Shown: positions 1-22,130 of the stretch, piece by piece
Numbering within the stretch: position 1 is the stretch's first letter
Layout of the letters: each line of letters starts with the position of its first letter
Source of the DNA: Leptospira alstonii serovar Sichuan str. 79601
GTDB lineage: Bacteria > Spirochaetota > Leptospiria > Leptospirales > Leptospiraceae
Assembly: GCF_000347175.1 (NCBI RefSeq)
Contig: NZ_ANIK01000034.1
Location: 43,799 to 107,798 of the forward strand
DNA length: 64,000 nucleotides
Direction of reading: 5' to 3'
Notes under the pieces: model-generated
Database searches by the model: none
Told to the model about the DNA's origin: nothing
The model's input: the letters and a program-made list of their open reading frames with translations, nothing else
Program-made: the position numbers and the translations under genes

Positions 1-953
<953 letters not shown>

Positions 954-960
954 GACCGCC

Positions 961-1488
961 ATGCTTGATAAATTAGAGCCCAGAGAAAGACTCATCGTAC
1001 TCGGAGGAATCGGGGCGATTCTTTTGCTGATCGTATTTATGACGATCCGTAAAGTGGTAACTCTCCGTCAAGGTCTGACCGAAAGTGTTCAGGATTCGAG
1101 AACCGCACCCGTAAAACTGGATAAGATTATCCAAGAGTTCAACGACTTCAGATCCTTGGATTCTTCCGGAGGTGAAGCCGACGTAAGCGCCGTCTATGCG
1201 AAGTTAGATGAGATTATTGTAAGATACGGATTGAAGGAAAAAATTTCGACGATGAAGGATTTCAATTCGATCGAAGATAAGAAATACAACCGGATTACGA
1301 TCGATATCAATTTTCGATCCGTTACCTTGGACAACATATTTCGGCTGATCTACGATATAGAAAAGAACAAGATGATTAACGCCAGAGTGGAATATTTGAA
1401 TTTTAAGAAGCCGTTTCAAGGAAAGGAAGTTTATGATGTAAATCTGAAACTCTCCACCTATAGTCGCGTGGCGGGCGCAAAACGATGA
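961..1488 (+). CDS. gspM: Type II secretion system protein GspM
   Basis: This 175-residue protein has a short cytoplasmic N-terminus (MLDKLEPRERLIVLGG), one membrane helix at about residues 12-30, and a periplasmic remainder. That is the size and plan of GspM, the inner-membrane partner of GspL in the type II secretion platform. The primary sequence of GspM is poorly conserved, so the call rests largely on position between gspL and gspN. It starts 7 bases after gspL and overlaps gspN by 4 bases, so the three are almost certainly translated from one transcript. Confidence 0.75.
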   Translation: MLDKLEPRERLIVLGGIGAILLLIVFMTIRKVVTLRQGLTESVQDSRTAPVKLDKIIQEFNDFRSLDSSGGEADVSAVYAKLDEIIVRYGLKEKISTMKDFNSIEDKKYNRITIDINFRSVTLDNIFRLIYDIEKNKMINARVEYLNFKKPFQGKEVYDVNLKLSTYSRVAGAKR

Positions 1489-2408
1489 AAAAAGAAAAAG
1501 AGTTTCAGGAAGAGACGGCGCTTACTCGCGAAGAGGAAGAGTTCTTAACTCTTGAATTGCAAGAGGAAGAGGAGGAAGCCGCACCTAGATTTACGCTGAA
1601 ACAAAAATTAATCCTCATCGGAACCGGAGTATTTTCTTTTCTCATCTTTACGATCTGGTTGTTTCCTTTGGATGAAATCATTCGAAGTTCTTTAAATTCT
1701 TCTTCCGCTAAAACGGGGACGATCGTCAATTTCAGGGATCTGAGTATTTCGCTTTTGGGAAACATCACTCTGGATACTCTCGAAATCACGACATCTTCCA
1801 ATCTTAAAATCAAAACGGAAGAGGCGGTTCTGAAAACCTCCCTAATCGGTTTGATTAAGAAAAAATTCGACGGTAAGTTTAAACTGGTTTCCTTAAAGAT
1901 CGATACGGAAAACGGACCTTTGGCGAAAATCCGCAACTTTGAGGGCCAGGGAAAATTTGATAACTTAGACCAGGGCTTAACGAGAATGAACGGCAGTTTG
2001 GATTTGGAAATCCCGGCCGGGTCGTCTTCGGGCATGATTCAAGAACTTCCTGAAATCCCTCTTTTAGGCGAACTAAAAAATATCACGATTAAAAAGTTTC
2101 TTACAAAAGTGAATCTTCAAGGCGGGAATCTCATTTTCAACGATTTTACGTTAGACACATCGATCGCTCGTTTTGATATCACGGGAAACATTCGTTTATC
2201 GGAGAGCATGTCCTTTTCTCAGTTGAATCTTAGAATCTGTCTGGAACTGGATCGCAATTTTGCGTTGGAAAGACAGGACATAGCGGATATGCTTACTCTT
2301 TTGGAAAAACAAAGCGGGGCCAAGTGTATTCCCGTTTTGGGAACCGTCAACAAACCGGAAGTGAAAGTTCCAGGACTAACCGGGCCACCTGCACCGGGAA
2401 CTCCTTAA
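1485..2408 (+). CDS. gspN: Type II secretion system protein GspN
   Basis: This 307-residue protein has a very acidic N-terminus (runs of Glu at residues 4-34), one membrane helix at about residues 41-62, and a large beta-rich periplasmic domain. The C-terminal part carries two cysteines and ends with a Pro/Gly-rich tail. It matches the long GspN form found in spirochaetes and deltaproteobacteria, which is related to AsmA-like periplasmic proteins. GspN is an accessory type II secretion component of unclear role. It overlaps gspM by 4 bases and is the last gene of the operon. Confidence 0.7.
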   Translation: MKKEKEFQEETALTREEEEFLTLELQEEEEEAAPRFTLKQKLILIGTGVFSFLIFTIWLFPLDEIIRSSLNSSSAKTGTIVNFRDLSISLLGNITLDTLEITTSSNLKIKTEEAVLKTSLIGLIKKKFDGKFKLVSLKIDTENGPLAKIRNFEGQGKFDNLDQGLTRMNGSLDLEIPAGSSSGMIQELPEIPLLGELKNITIKKFLTKVNLQGGNLIFNDFTLDTSIARFDITGNIRLSESMSFSQLNLRICLELDRNFALERQDIADMLTLLEKQSGAKCIPVLGTVNKPEVKVPGLTGPPAPGTP

Positions 2409-2497
2409 GTTTGAAACCACCGGACTTGGTTAAGAAACAAATTGTATCGTTATCTTGATCGATTCAAAATCCAATAGTATTCAAAAGATATTAGATC

Positions 2498-3232
2498 ATG
2501 GATGCTGATTGGAAAAAGATTCTATCGCTTATCATAGGGATTTACTTTTCGTATTTAAGCGAAACGATGTCGGAGTCGAACGCTTTGCGCTGGAAGGACG
2601 GAGAAATCGTCGTAAAAGGTAAGGCTTATAATCGGCAGATCTATTTCAAACACGGAAAGATAACAAGAAAACTGAGTCACTTTGCAAACTGGGAAAATTT
2701 AGACAAATTATTTCTATCGCCTGATAAAAAAGAGTTAGTCGTTTATCACCGGGCCGATAAAGAAAAATTCTATCGTCTAACGCTCTTTCGTTTAGAAAAA
2801 CGAAATCAGACTTCCATTCGCAGTATTCGACCGGGAATGGCTTGTCACAATCTATTCTGGTATAAGGATAAAATTATATTTGAGACGGGTACTACAGGAG
2901 GCGGGACATATCTTACCTACTATGATAAAAATCTCAAAAAAATAAATGAAATCAATTCCTATAATTTTTATATAGATCCTAGTTTAGGAATTGCTCTTGG
3001 ACAACCGGTCCATGGGCCCGATGACGGAAAATTTTGGATTTATAGTTTACATTCAGGTAAAGTGATTGAAACTTTCGATTACAAAAAAGAGATGAATGGG
3101 CTTTACCAAGTCACAGACTTAAAAAAGATCGATGATAGACGATTTGAAATTCAGATTCAAGGAATGGGTAGAGACTTTAGAAAAACGTTTATTAAGAATT
3201 TCTCACAAAATTTCAAAAGGAAAGTGCAGTAG
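2498..3232 (+). CDS. Hypothetical exported protein
   Basis: I do not recognise a family for this 244-residue protein. The N-terminus (about residues 5-22) is hydrophobic enough to be a signal peptide or anchor. The rest alternates short strand-like segments with charged turns and a Gly-rich stretch (ETGTTGGGTY near residue 130), which could be part of a beta-propeller-like fold, but this is inference. It has visibly more AT-rich codon use than the gsp genes. No clear ribosome binding site precedes the ATG. It stands alone, 89 bases after gspN. Confidence 0.55.
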   Translation: MDADWKKILSLIIGIYFSYLSETMSESNALRWKDGEIVVKGKAYNRQIYFKHGKITRKLSHFANWENLDKLFLSPDKKELVVYHRADKEKFYRLTLFRLEKRNQTSIRSIRPGMACHNLFWYKDKIIFETGTTGGGTYLTYYDKNLKKINEINSYNFYIDPSLGIALGQPVHGPDDGKFWIYSLHSGKVIETFDYKKEMNGLYQVTDLKKIDDRRFEIQIQGMGRDFRKTFIKNFSQNFKRKVQ

Positions 3233-3358
3233 TTCCTATACTTGGAATCTTTTGAACAAATTTTTAACCAATAAGTTACTACTAATTATATCTCTTCGGT
3301 TTGTTTTATAGTTTTGAATCGATACAGAATTGGCTTCATAGCGGGAATATGTATTTTA

Positions 3359-3943
3359 ATGAATAAAGGTTTAAGATCAATTATAGACGTTACGGATTCT
3401 TTAATGAAAAACGACGTTTCCGGTGCTAAAGAAATCGTCGATACTCATTATCCGCACAGATCCATTTCATATAACAAAAGAAAGTTATCCGCCTTTGAAA
3501 AACTGAGTTTATTTATCCGGGATGGATTTATAGATCGTTATACCGGCGATCAGCTTATATTTCCGAATGTTCTCAGATTGATTTCATTCAATTTGACTAC
3601 ATCCTTTCCGTATCATACAAATTGGAAAATGTCCGAATGCCATATTGCCTATTGGGAATTTATACCAACCTGCGATCATATTGTTCCAATAGCGAAAGAT
3701 GGTTCTGATTCCTATGAAAATTTAGTGACTACTTCTATGAAGAATAATTTATTGAAATCTAATTCTTTAATCGCAGAGATCGGATTTTCGATTCACGAAA
3801 AAGGAAATCTTGAAAATTGGAATGGTCTAATCGACTGGTATAAATCCTACATTCAAGATAGATCCATAGAATTTTTTGACGATTCGATGAAAAGATGGCA
3901 TAATGCTTTGATTCGCTATGAAAAAGAAAACGGTGAAATATAA
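3359..3943 (+). CDS. HNH endonuclease family protein
   Basis: From the ATG at 3359 this is a 194-residue protein. It carries an HNH-type core: Asp106-His107 in CDHIVPIAKDGSD, Asn121 in YENLVT, and a second Asn pair at 129-130 in SMKNNLLKS. In HNH nucleases these residues bind the metal and cut DNA. An upstream in-frame TTG at 3314 would add 15 mostly hydrophobic residues; I prefer the ATG, but neither start has a good ribosome binding site. The gene is AT-rich compared with its surroundings and has no visible restriction or phage partner. Its target is unknown; it could be a solitary nuclease or a remnant of a mobile element. Confidence 0.65.
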   Translation: MNKGLRSIIDVTDSLMKNDVSGAKEIVDTHYPHRSISYNKRKLSAFEKLSLFIRDGFIDRYTGDQLIFPNVLRLISFNLTTSFPYHTNWKMSECHIAYWEFIPTCDHIVPIAKDGSDSYENLVTTSMKNNLLKSNSLIAEIGFSIHEKGNLENWNGLIDWYKSYIQDRSIEFFDDSMKRWHNALIRYEKENGEI

Positions 3944-4196
3944 GAAAAACTAAAATTTTTATCCCAATAAAATTCAAAAAGAACAAAAGCTACTTTCGGA
4001 AAATTGAAATCAACTGCGAGTGGTTTTGAAAGTTATTGGAGACAGGCGGGTATTTGCTTTTATAGGAATTGTGATGATATGTTTGTTCATTTGATTGGCG
4101 GAACGGAAATTATATTCTTTATATGGATAGTTTATGGATTTATTATATTAAATAATAGTAATTTACTAACAATAAATCCGGTATTTTCAGGATTGT
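3944..4196. other. AT-rich intergenic stretch without a convincing gene
   Basis: The 253 bases between the HNH gene and the convergent tetR are AT-rich. An open frame begins at a TTG at 4004 and runs into the end of tetR, but it has no ribosome binding site, an odd composition and resembles no family I know. I see no clear terminator. Confidence 0.4.
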
Positions 4197-4784
4197 TTAT
4201 TTTTCGAAGGATTCTTTTCTTGTAACTCCGGCGATAATCAAATCCACAATAGCGTCGTAAGGTTCCGAAGAAGATAGGCCACGGGCTAAGATCAAACCGC
4301 CTTCCAGAGCCGCTATGATACCCACTCCCGCCAATTTCGCCTTATCCGGTTCAAGACCCGCATTCGATAAAGTGAATTCGATTGCTTTGCTCCAACGAGA
4401 GAACGCGTTTGCTACCGCATCGCGTACGACCGGCGACTGAGAATGTCCCTCGATAGCGGTTGCCGCAACAGGGCAACCCACCTGCCATTTTGAATTTTCC
4501 GGTATCATTCGAAAAACGGACGCAATTCTCCGAATCACGTCAACAACATTTCGTCCCTTTTTACCAGCACGAAGGATACTCGCTTCCGCAAGAACGGCGG
4601 CCTCATCAATTGCCAAACAAATCAATTCGTCCTTCCCGCCCGGAAAATGATGATAAATGGAACCCCTTGAAGTTTCCGCTACCGTAACCACTTCCATAAG
4701 GCCCGTTGCGGCTACTCCCTTTGTTTGAATCAGTTTACGAGCCGCAGTTATCATCTCTTGTTTCGTGCGAGCTATTTTTTGCAT
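4197..4784 (-). CDS. TetR/AcrR family transcriptional regulator
   Basis: This 195-residue protein begins with a TetR helix-turn-helix at about residues 8-50, with typical features ITAARKLIQTKG and GSIYHHFPGGKDEL. The C-terminal ligand domain resembles the LmrA/YxaF subgroup. It is transcribed away from the tautomerase and alcohol dehydrogenase genes, and two palindromic sites sharing the core ATGATCAT lie in the 278 bases between them. By analogy with other TetR proteins it probably represses itself and this pair in response to a small molecule; the inducer is unknown. A GGGAGAAG ribosome binding site precedes the ATG. Confidence 0.85.
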   Translation of the reverse strand: MQKIARTKQEMITAARKLIQTKGVAATGLMEVVTVAETSRGSIYHHFPGGKDELICLAIDEAAVLAEASILRAGKKGRNVVDVIRRIASVFRMIPENSKWQVGCPVAATAIEGHSQSPVVRDAVANAFSRWSKAIEFTLSNAGLEPDKAKLAGVGIIAALEGGLILARGLSSSEPYDAIVDLIIAGVTRKESFEK

Positions 4785-4905
4785 TTCATCATTCTTCTCC
4801 CTGAATGGATGTGAGATCGGTGTAAAGAATCTTTATGATATCGAACAGACGTGAAGTAGAACGATTTACTGCGATTTCAGATTCGACAGGTAAATTGCTA
4901 TACAA

Positions 4906-4913
4906 ATGATCAT
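4906..4913. promoter_or_regulatory. Half-length palindrome ATGATCAT in the tetR divergent region
   Basis: This 8-base palindrome is identical to the centre of the longer palindrome at 5016-5031. It lies about midway between tetR and the tautomerase gene, so it could be a second, weaker operator. An 8-base site may also occur by chance. Confidence 0.3.
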
Positions 4914-5015
4914 ATTTTTTCATTCACACTTCGTTTGGCAACCCGTAAAGAAATGGTATAAATCGGTATATTCTCCTATATTTCTCTGGGATTTGATAAA
5001 ATTTTTCTTGAAAAT

Positions 5016-5031
5016 TATGATGATCATCATA
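5016..5031. promoter_or_regulatory. Perfect 16-bp palindrome, candidate TetR operator
   Basis: The sequence TATGATGATCATCATA is a perfect 16-base inverted repeat. It lies 31 bases before the tautomerase start codon and faces the divergent tetR gene, the usual place for a TetR-family operator. The binding protein is inferred, not shown. Confidence 0.5.
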
Positions 5032-5062
5032 CACCCTGATTTATACATTACAGGAGATTGTT

Positions 5063-5287
5063 ATGCCACTTGTTCAAATTTTTGTACCAGCCGGATCTTT
5101 GTCAGCGGAGATGAAAAGTGATATGATTCAAAAGGTAACGGATGCGGTTGTCGAAGCGGAAGGAAAACCGGTAGTTCGTAGATATACTTGGGTGCATATT
5201 AACGAAGTCCCGGACGGAGGTTGGGGAATGTCCGGAAAAGCGGTTACTTTGGACTCGATGAAAAAATCGATCGAAAAAGCGGAATAA
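5063..5287 (+). CDS. 4-oxalocrotonate tautomerase family protein
   Basis: This 74-residue protein starts Met-Pro-Leu-Val, so Pro2 becomes the N-terminal catalytic proline typical of the tautomerase superfamily. The length is close to single-domain 4-oxalocrotonate tautomerases, and the pattern PLVQIFVPAG then a helix with EMKSDMIQKVTDAV fits the beta-alpha-beta fold. Such enzymes convert enol to keto forms of small acids as hexamers. An AGGAGATT ribosome binding site lies just upstream. It is followed 23 bases later by an alcohol dehydrogenase, so the two may act on the same small aldehyde or ketone; the substrate is unknown. Confidence 0.85.
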   Translation: MPLVQIFVPAGSLSAEMKSDMIQKVTDAVVEAEGKPVVRRYTWVHINEVPDGGWGMSGKAVTLDSMKKSIEKAE

Positions 5288-5310
5288 GCTTACAATACGA
5301 GAGGAACAGG

Positions 5311-6369
5311 ATGAACCGAGTTCTCACATACCTTTCACCGGGAGAGTTAGATTGGCGTGAAATGCCAAAACCCATATTGTTACACCCGGAAGACGCAATC
5401 GTTCGCCCGGTGGCGTCGTCGACTTGCGATTTGGATGTAATGATTATCCAAGGCAAAACTCCTTTTAAAGGTCCTTTTGATATCGGCCACGAATGTATCG
5501 GTGAGATAGTGGAGATCGGAGAAGGAGTAAGGCAGTTTTATCCGGGGCAGTTAGTCGTTGTTAGTTGGCATATTTCTTGCGGTCAATGCCACAGATGTCG
5601 ACGAGGATTGATGAATACCTGCGCTTCCTATCCTCAAGGTGCGATGTTCGGTATGTCCGTGGGCGGCAAATGGGGCGGTTTTTTTTCGGATTATATTCGT
5701 GTGCCAAATGCAAATGCGACGCTATTCGGGTTGCCGCCGGGAATCAACCCCTCCCACGTCGCAAGTCTAAGCGATAATATCCCTTTCGGCTACGAGTTAA
5801 CTGTGCCTCATCTTTCTCGTAATTGCGGAGCCGACGTATTGATTATGGGCGGCGCCGGTTCCATCGGACTGTTTGCGGCTGCCTATGCGAAGGCCGCTGG
5901 AGCGGGATCCGTTGACTATGTTGATACAAACAAAATGCGATTGGAAATCGCCGGAAAACTAGGAGCTAATCCGATTGAAAGCGCCCCTAGACAACGTATC
6001 GGCAAACGTCCCGGCAGATATCCCATCACGGTTGATGCGAGTGCTTCGGCGGAAGGCCTTTTATGTGCAATTCGTTCTACGGAACCTGAGGGTTATTGCT
6101 CCAGTATCGGTGGACACTTTGGAGAAATTGCATTTCCGATGTTAGACATGTATGCGAAGGGTTTGCACTTCTACACGGGGCGTGGAATGGGCAGACCTAA
6201 CTTTGAAGCGGCTGTTGATTTCATTACCAGCGGAAGAGTAAAACCGGAACTAATGGTTACTGAAGTGAGAGCGTTTGACGATGCCCCTCAGGTTTTGCGT
6301 GATCCTTCCATGAAGCCGGTATTAGTTCGACCAAGCATTCTCTCGAAGGTTTTCCAACCCAAAATATAG
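5311..6369 (+). CDS. Zinc-dependent alcohol dehydrogenase (MDR family)
   Basis: The protein is 352 residues from the ATG at 5311, which follows GAGGAACAGG. It has the medium-chain dehydrogenase plan: catalytic zinc ligands Cys39 and His60-Glu61 (GHECIGEIVEIG), structural zinc cysteines 90, 93, 96 and 104 (CGQCHRCRRGLMNTC), and a Rossmann motif GGAGSIGLFAAAYAKAAGA near residue 182. An Asp in YVDTNK suggests NAD rather than NADP. It shares an operon with the tautomerase and lies opposite the tetR regulator. The substrate cannot be told from sequence; a formaldehyde- or glutathione-type use is possible but not shown. Confidence 0.85.
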   Translation: MNRVLTYLSPGELDWREMPKPILLHPEDAIVRPVASSTCDLDVMIIQGKTPFKGPFDIGHECIGEIVEIGEGVRQFYPGQLVVVSWHISCGQCHRCRRGLMNTCASYPQGAMFGMSVGGKWGGFFSDYIRVPNANATLFGLPPGINPSHVASLSDNIPFGYELTVPHLSRNCGADVLIMGGAGSIGLFAAAYAKAAGAGSVDYVDTNKMRLEIAGKLGANPIESAPRQRIGKRPGRYPITVDASASAEGLLCAIRSTEPEGYCSSIGGHFGEIAFPMLDMYAKGLHFYTGRGMGRPNFEAAVDFITSGRVKPELMVTEVRAFDDAPQVLRDPSMKPVLVRPSILSKVFQPKI

Positions 6370-6370
6370 A

Positions 6371-6418
6371 TAACGCGAGTTCCCTTTCGGGACAGAACCT
6401 TATATCAAACGCACGTTA
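6371..6418. repeat. Short deleted copy of inverted-repeat family A
   Basis: The segment begins TAACGCGAGTTC and ends ACGCACGTTA, matching the termini of the longer elements at 22131-22193, 29600 and 62665-62776. The internal part is largely lost. It sits directly between the alcohol dehydrogenase stop codon and the terminator. Confidence 0.5.
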
Positions 6419-6425
6419 AAAAGTA

Positions 6426-6460
6426 AAAAGGCCTGAACGGTAAACCCATTCAGGCCTTTT
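6426..6460. terminator. Bidirectional rho-independent terminator
   Basis: A perfect 12-base inverted repeat (AAAAGGCCTGAA at 6426-6437 and TTCAGGCCTTTT at 6449-6460) surrounds an 11-base loop. The GC-rich core flanked by A and T runs can act in both directions. It lies between two converging genes, the alcohol dehydrogenase and nrdJ. Confidence 0.9.
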
Positions 6461-6528
6461 CCAAAACTCACTCGAAATCCCGATTCAGAATCTCAGAGAA
6501 GAATTGTTTTTCGTTTTATCTTATCCGA

Positions 6529-10155
<3,627 letters not shown>

Positions 10156-10167
10156 AACACTGGTAAG

Positions 10168-10202
<35 letters not shown>

Positions 10203-10341
10203 ATCCAAAGCTTTTTTCACTCTTCCTCTTTCAAAGGTTCAAAATTTTTCCTTTAAAAAGTTGGAAAAAGACGTCGCAATGAGACAAATTGAGATTGCGT
10301 CCGTACCCCTTTTTGAAAATATAGGCCTGACTACCGAGGAT

Positions 10342-10733
<392 letters not shown>

Positions 10734-10833
10734 AGAGTTGTTGAAAAATTAATTCTCCATCTGTTTCCGTTTTATTGAAATGGTCGATTGAAACAATTTT
10801 GTTGATCTCCACACGAAATTTTTCAACAACTCT
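10734..10833. repeat. Inverted-repeat element, family B (MITE-like), copy 1
   Basis: This 100-base element has perfect 17-base terminal inverted repeats: AGAGTTGTTGAAAAATT at 10734-10750 and its reverse complement at 10817-10833. It has no coding capacity. A second copy lies at 63248-63348 in the opposite orientation and matches along its length. It sits just 3' of xseB, so it could also act as a stem-loop at the end of that transcript. Confidence 0.8.
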
Positions 10834-10852
10834 AAAGTTTTCGCTGATATAC

Positions 10853-12416
<1,564 letters not shown>

Positions 12417-12419
12417 CGT

Positions 12420-13555
12420 TTATCGATGTCCCTTGTTCAAAATCAATTCCCGGCGATAGAGTTTCCAAAAATCCCATAGAATGACGACTAACGTGACCGT
12501 GACCGGACCAACGACCAATCCCATAATTCCGAATTCTTTGATTCCTCCGATCAACGACAGAAAGATCAATAGGGGATGTACCTGTAGTTTTTTATCCAAC
12601 ATTCTCGGTTTTACGAAATTTTCCAGAACGATATAAAAGAAAAGTCCGCTTCCCATAAAAAAGACGGCCATCATCGGATTGTTTTCCAAAAAGAGAATGT
12701 AAAGTCCGATCGGAAGCCAAACCACGGAAGTCCCGACAACCGGGATGATGGAAAAGAACGCGGCCAAACTCGCGTATAAGAACGGACTCGAAATTCCCGC
12801 GATCAAAAGAAGAATATAAATCGCCGCTCCTTGCAGAATCGATATGATTAGATTTCCCCGAATTACGGTTTGAACCGCGGAAGTTAGTTTTCTTCCGACT
12901 TGTTCTTCCAACTGCTTGGAAAAGGGAAGGTTGTCCAAAATGAATCGTTCCACTTTTTTTCCGTCTTGATAGAGAAAGAACAACACCAATAGCGCGAAGA
13001 AAAGATTCATAAGAATTCCGGTCGGCAATTCTATGTTTCCTAGGATAAAAGAGGACGCGTTGCTGAGAATTCCGTAGATGCTGTCCAAGTTTAGAATATC
13101 CACGTAGTTTTCCGCAAATTCTCCGTAAATTTCGGGGACCTTTACCCAAAAGAATTCGCTGTCCGTGATAAAATCGGTAAGCATCGCGAAGTTCATCAGG
13201 GTTTCGATAATCTTGTCTTCGCTTAACGAAATTCTCAATTTAAAAAGAATGGAAAGCGCCTCTCCGATCAAAGTACGGATTACGAAATAGGACGGAACAA
13301 GGACGATCATAGACACGAGAGAAATCATAATCCACGGAACGAGCCACTGAAAATTCTCCCCAAAATATCCTTTTAAAAGCTTATGCGGTCTTCGTGTGGC
13401 CAAATACAAGATCAACGCCATCAGAGAAGAATAGAGATAGGGTCTAAAAACCAAAAAGAAAACTCCGATCGCAAGTACGAATAAGATGGAAAAAAAAACG
13501 AGGAACGTATATTTTCCGGGTTCCGGGTTGATATGAATCGGTTCGATCATAACTT

Positions 13556-13559
<4 letters not shown>
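12420..13559 (-). CDS. AI-2E family transporter / PerM-like permease
   Basis: This 379-residue integral membrane protein has paired N-terminal helices (residues about 18-60), further helices at about 70-100, and a C-terminal block of four or five helices. The conserved family signature appears as AAFFSIIPVVGTSVVWLPIGLY. Members of this family export quorum signals, sodium or other solutes; the substrate is not predictable here. It overlaps the upstream gene by 4 bases and sits 3 bases before xseA, so co-translation is likely, although a functional link to exonuclease VII is not obvious. Confidence 0.85.
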
Positions 13560-14104
<545 letters not shown>

Positions 14105-14158
14105 TTTTTTTACTTGAACGCTACGCTGGATCACTGACAATTCTTTTATTCTAACTTC

Positions 14159-14800
14159 ATGACTTTTCAGGAAACTCTGATCCAAATCCTCAGCCGCCTT
14201 TCCGAAACGGACCCGATCTTCCTCTGGCTCTTTTTCGCGTTTTCCAATTTTGCGGAAAACGTTTTTCCGCCTTGGCCCGGAGATACGATCACAGTGTTCG
14301 GGGGTTTTCTCGTGGCGAGAAATCTAAATTCATTCGGCTGGACCGAATTGATCACGAGCACCTTGGTGGGAAACGTATTCGGCGCCTGGATCATGTATCG
14401 TTTCGGACAAATTTTTCTGCATTGGGTCAAAGAAAAAGAATTTCCGTTTAAGGATTCTTTATACGATCCGGAATCCATCGAAAAGACCCTCTCTTGGTTT
14501 CGAAAGAATTCCATCTTGGTCGTTTTGTTCAGCCGGTTTTCGGCCGGGATTCGATTTTTTGTTTCGATCGTCGCGGGAATGGTAAAGATGAATCCGATTC
14601 TTTTTTTCGGATGTTTTAGCGCGGCCGTCGTTCTTTGGTGCGGAGTTTTAATCGTTTCCGGTTTTTATCTGGGTTCTCACTGGGAAAACGTTTTGGTTTT
14701 TTTAGAAATTTATAATAGAATCATCATTACTCTAGCGGTTATTGTTGCGATTTTGTTTTTTTGGCATCGAAGGCAAAAGGCCGTAAAACAAAATTCGTAA
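14159..14800 (+). CDS. DedA family membrane protein
   Basis: This 213-residue protein has four or five membrane helices and the two DedA signatures: FPPWPGDTITVFGG near residue 38 and FSRFSAGIRFFVSIVAGM near residue 125. DedA proteins are inner-membrane transporters now linked to recycling of lipid carriers such as undecaprenyl phosphate and to membrane homeostasis. It is a single gene transcribed divergently from the exported-protein gene at 13556-14104. Confidence 0.9.
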   Translation: MTFQETLIQILSRLSETDPIFLWLFFAFSNFAENVFPPWPGDTITVFGGFLVARNLNSFGWTELITSTLVGNVFGAWIMYRFGQIFLHWVKEKEFPFKDSLYDPESIEKTLSWFRKNSILVVLFSRFSAGIRFFVSIVAGMVKMNPILFFGCFSAAVVLWCGVLIVSGFYLGSHWENVLVFLEIYNRIIITLAVIVAILFFWHRRQKAVKQNS

Positions 14801-14920
14801 CCTCCTTTGACAAACGATCAAAAAAATTCTTATGATCTTTTCCGTAAAACCTTAAACGAACGGGAAGAATCCTTTCTCAACAAATACGCGTTATGCGTTC
14901 TTTTATACGGATCTTAAATC

Positions 14921-16480
<1,560 letters not shown>

Positions 16481-16509
16481 GGTTTTAGAACCTGCCTATT
16501 TTTGATAGA

Positions 16510-18475
<1,966 letters not shown>

Positions 18476-18488
<13 letters not shown>

Positions 18489-19051
18489 AACTTTTATTGG
18501 TGGGAATCGGAAATCCCGGCCAAAAGTATACACATAACCGGCATAACATCGGTTTTGTGATTTTAGATTCGTTTTTAAATTTTTCTTCCGGGGGACATTA
18601 TCAGAGTAATTCTAAATATTCCCTCGCGAGGACCGACGAGGACGCGGTTACGATTTTTTATCTAAAACCCCTTGAGTTTATGAATCTTTCCGGAAAGGCC
18701 GTCGCCGAAATCGCAAAAAAAAACGGAATTCCTCCCGAGAACATTTTAGTCATTCACGACGAGATCGACTTTGAATTCGGAAAATTGAAACTCAAAGGCG
18801 GAGGCGGTCACGCCGGTCATAACGGACTCAGAAACATCGTGGAAAAACTAGGAACCAACACATTCTTTCGTTTGCGGTTCGGAGTCGGAAAACCTTCCAT
18901 AACCTCGGAAGTTCCGGACTATGTACTTTCTAATTTTCTTCCGGAAGAAAGGGAAAAAATCCCGGAGTTAGTCAAAATATCCGTGCAAAAAATCTCCGAT
19001 TGGATCCGAGAAAGAAAAAACGGATTTCGGAAACTCTCCGATACTCAGTAA
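18476..19051 (+). CDS. pth: Peptidyl-tRNA hydrolase
   Basis: This 191-residue enzyme releases peptides from stalled peptidyl-tRNA. It has the Pth signature [18 protein letters not shown] with the catalytic His, then [28 protein letters not shown] with Asp and Lys residues, and [12 protein letters not shown]. Length and motif order are standard. It starts inside the end of cimA (13-base overlap), so translation of the two is probably coupled. Confidence 0.95.
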
Positions 19052-19151
19052 GACGGGCGTTGACATTTTCGTAAAATTTGCGAAATGGCGGAAACGCGAT
19101 CCGTGCAAAGAAGAATCTTTGACGTTTTGAAAATATATACGGAGATTTCCA

Positions 19152-20616
<1,465 letters not shown>

Positions 20617-20628
20617 AGATAAAAATAT

Positions 20629-22065
<1,437 letters not shown>

Positions 22066-22071
22066 ACGAAC

Positions 22072-22100
22072 GATCTTAAATTCAGATTTTAAGGTCTTTT
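22072..22100 (+). terminator. Probable rho-independent terminator after hslU
   Basis: A 9-base stem (GATCTTAAA with TTTAAGGTC, one G-U pair) and a 7-base loop are followed by TTTT, starting 6 bases after the hslU stop codon. The stem is AT-rich, so it is weaker than the other terminators in the window. Confidence 0.5.
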
Positions 22101-22130
22101 GATACAGAGAGTTCACAAAAAATACGTAAT

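Noticed and set aside
4004..4225. Open frame of 73 codons on the plus strand after the HNH gene
   Set aside because: It has no ribosome binding site, an AT-driven amino acid mix and overlaps the end of tetR; no family is recognised.
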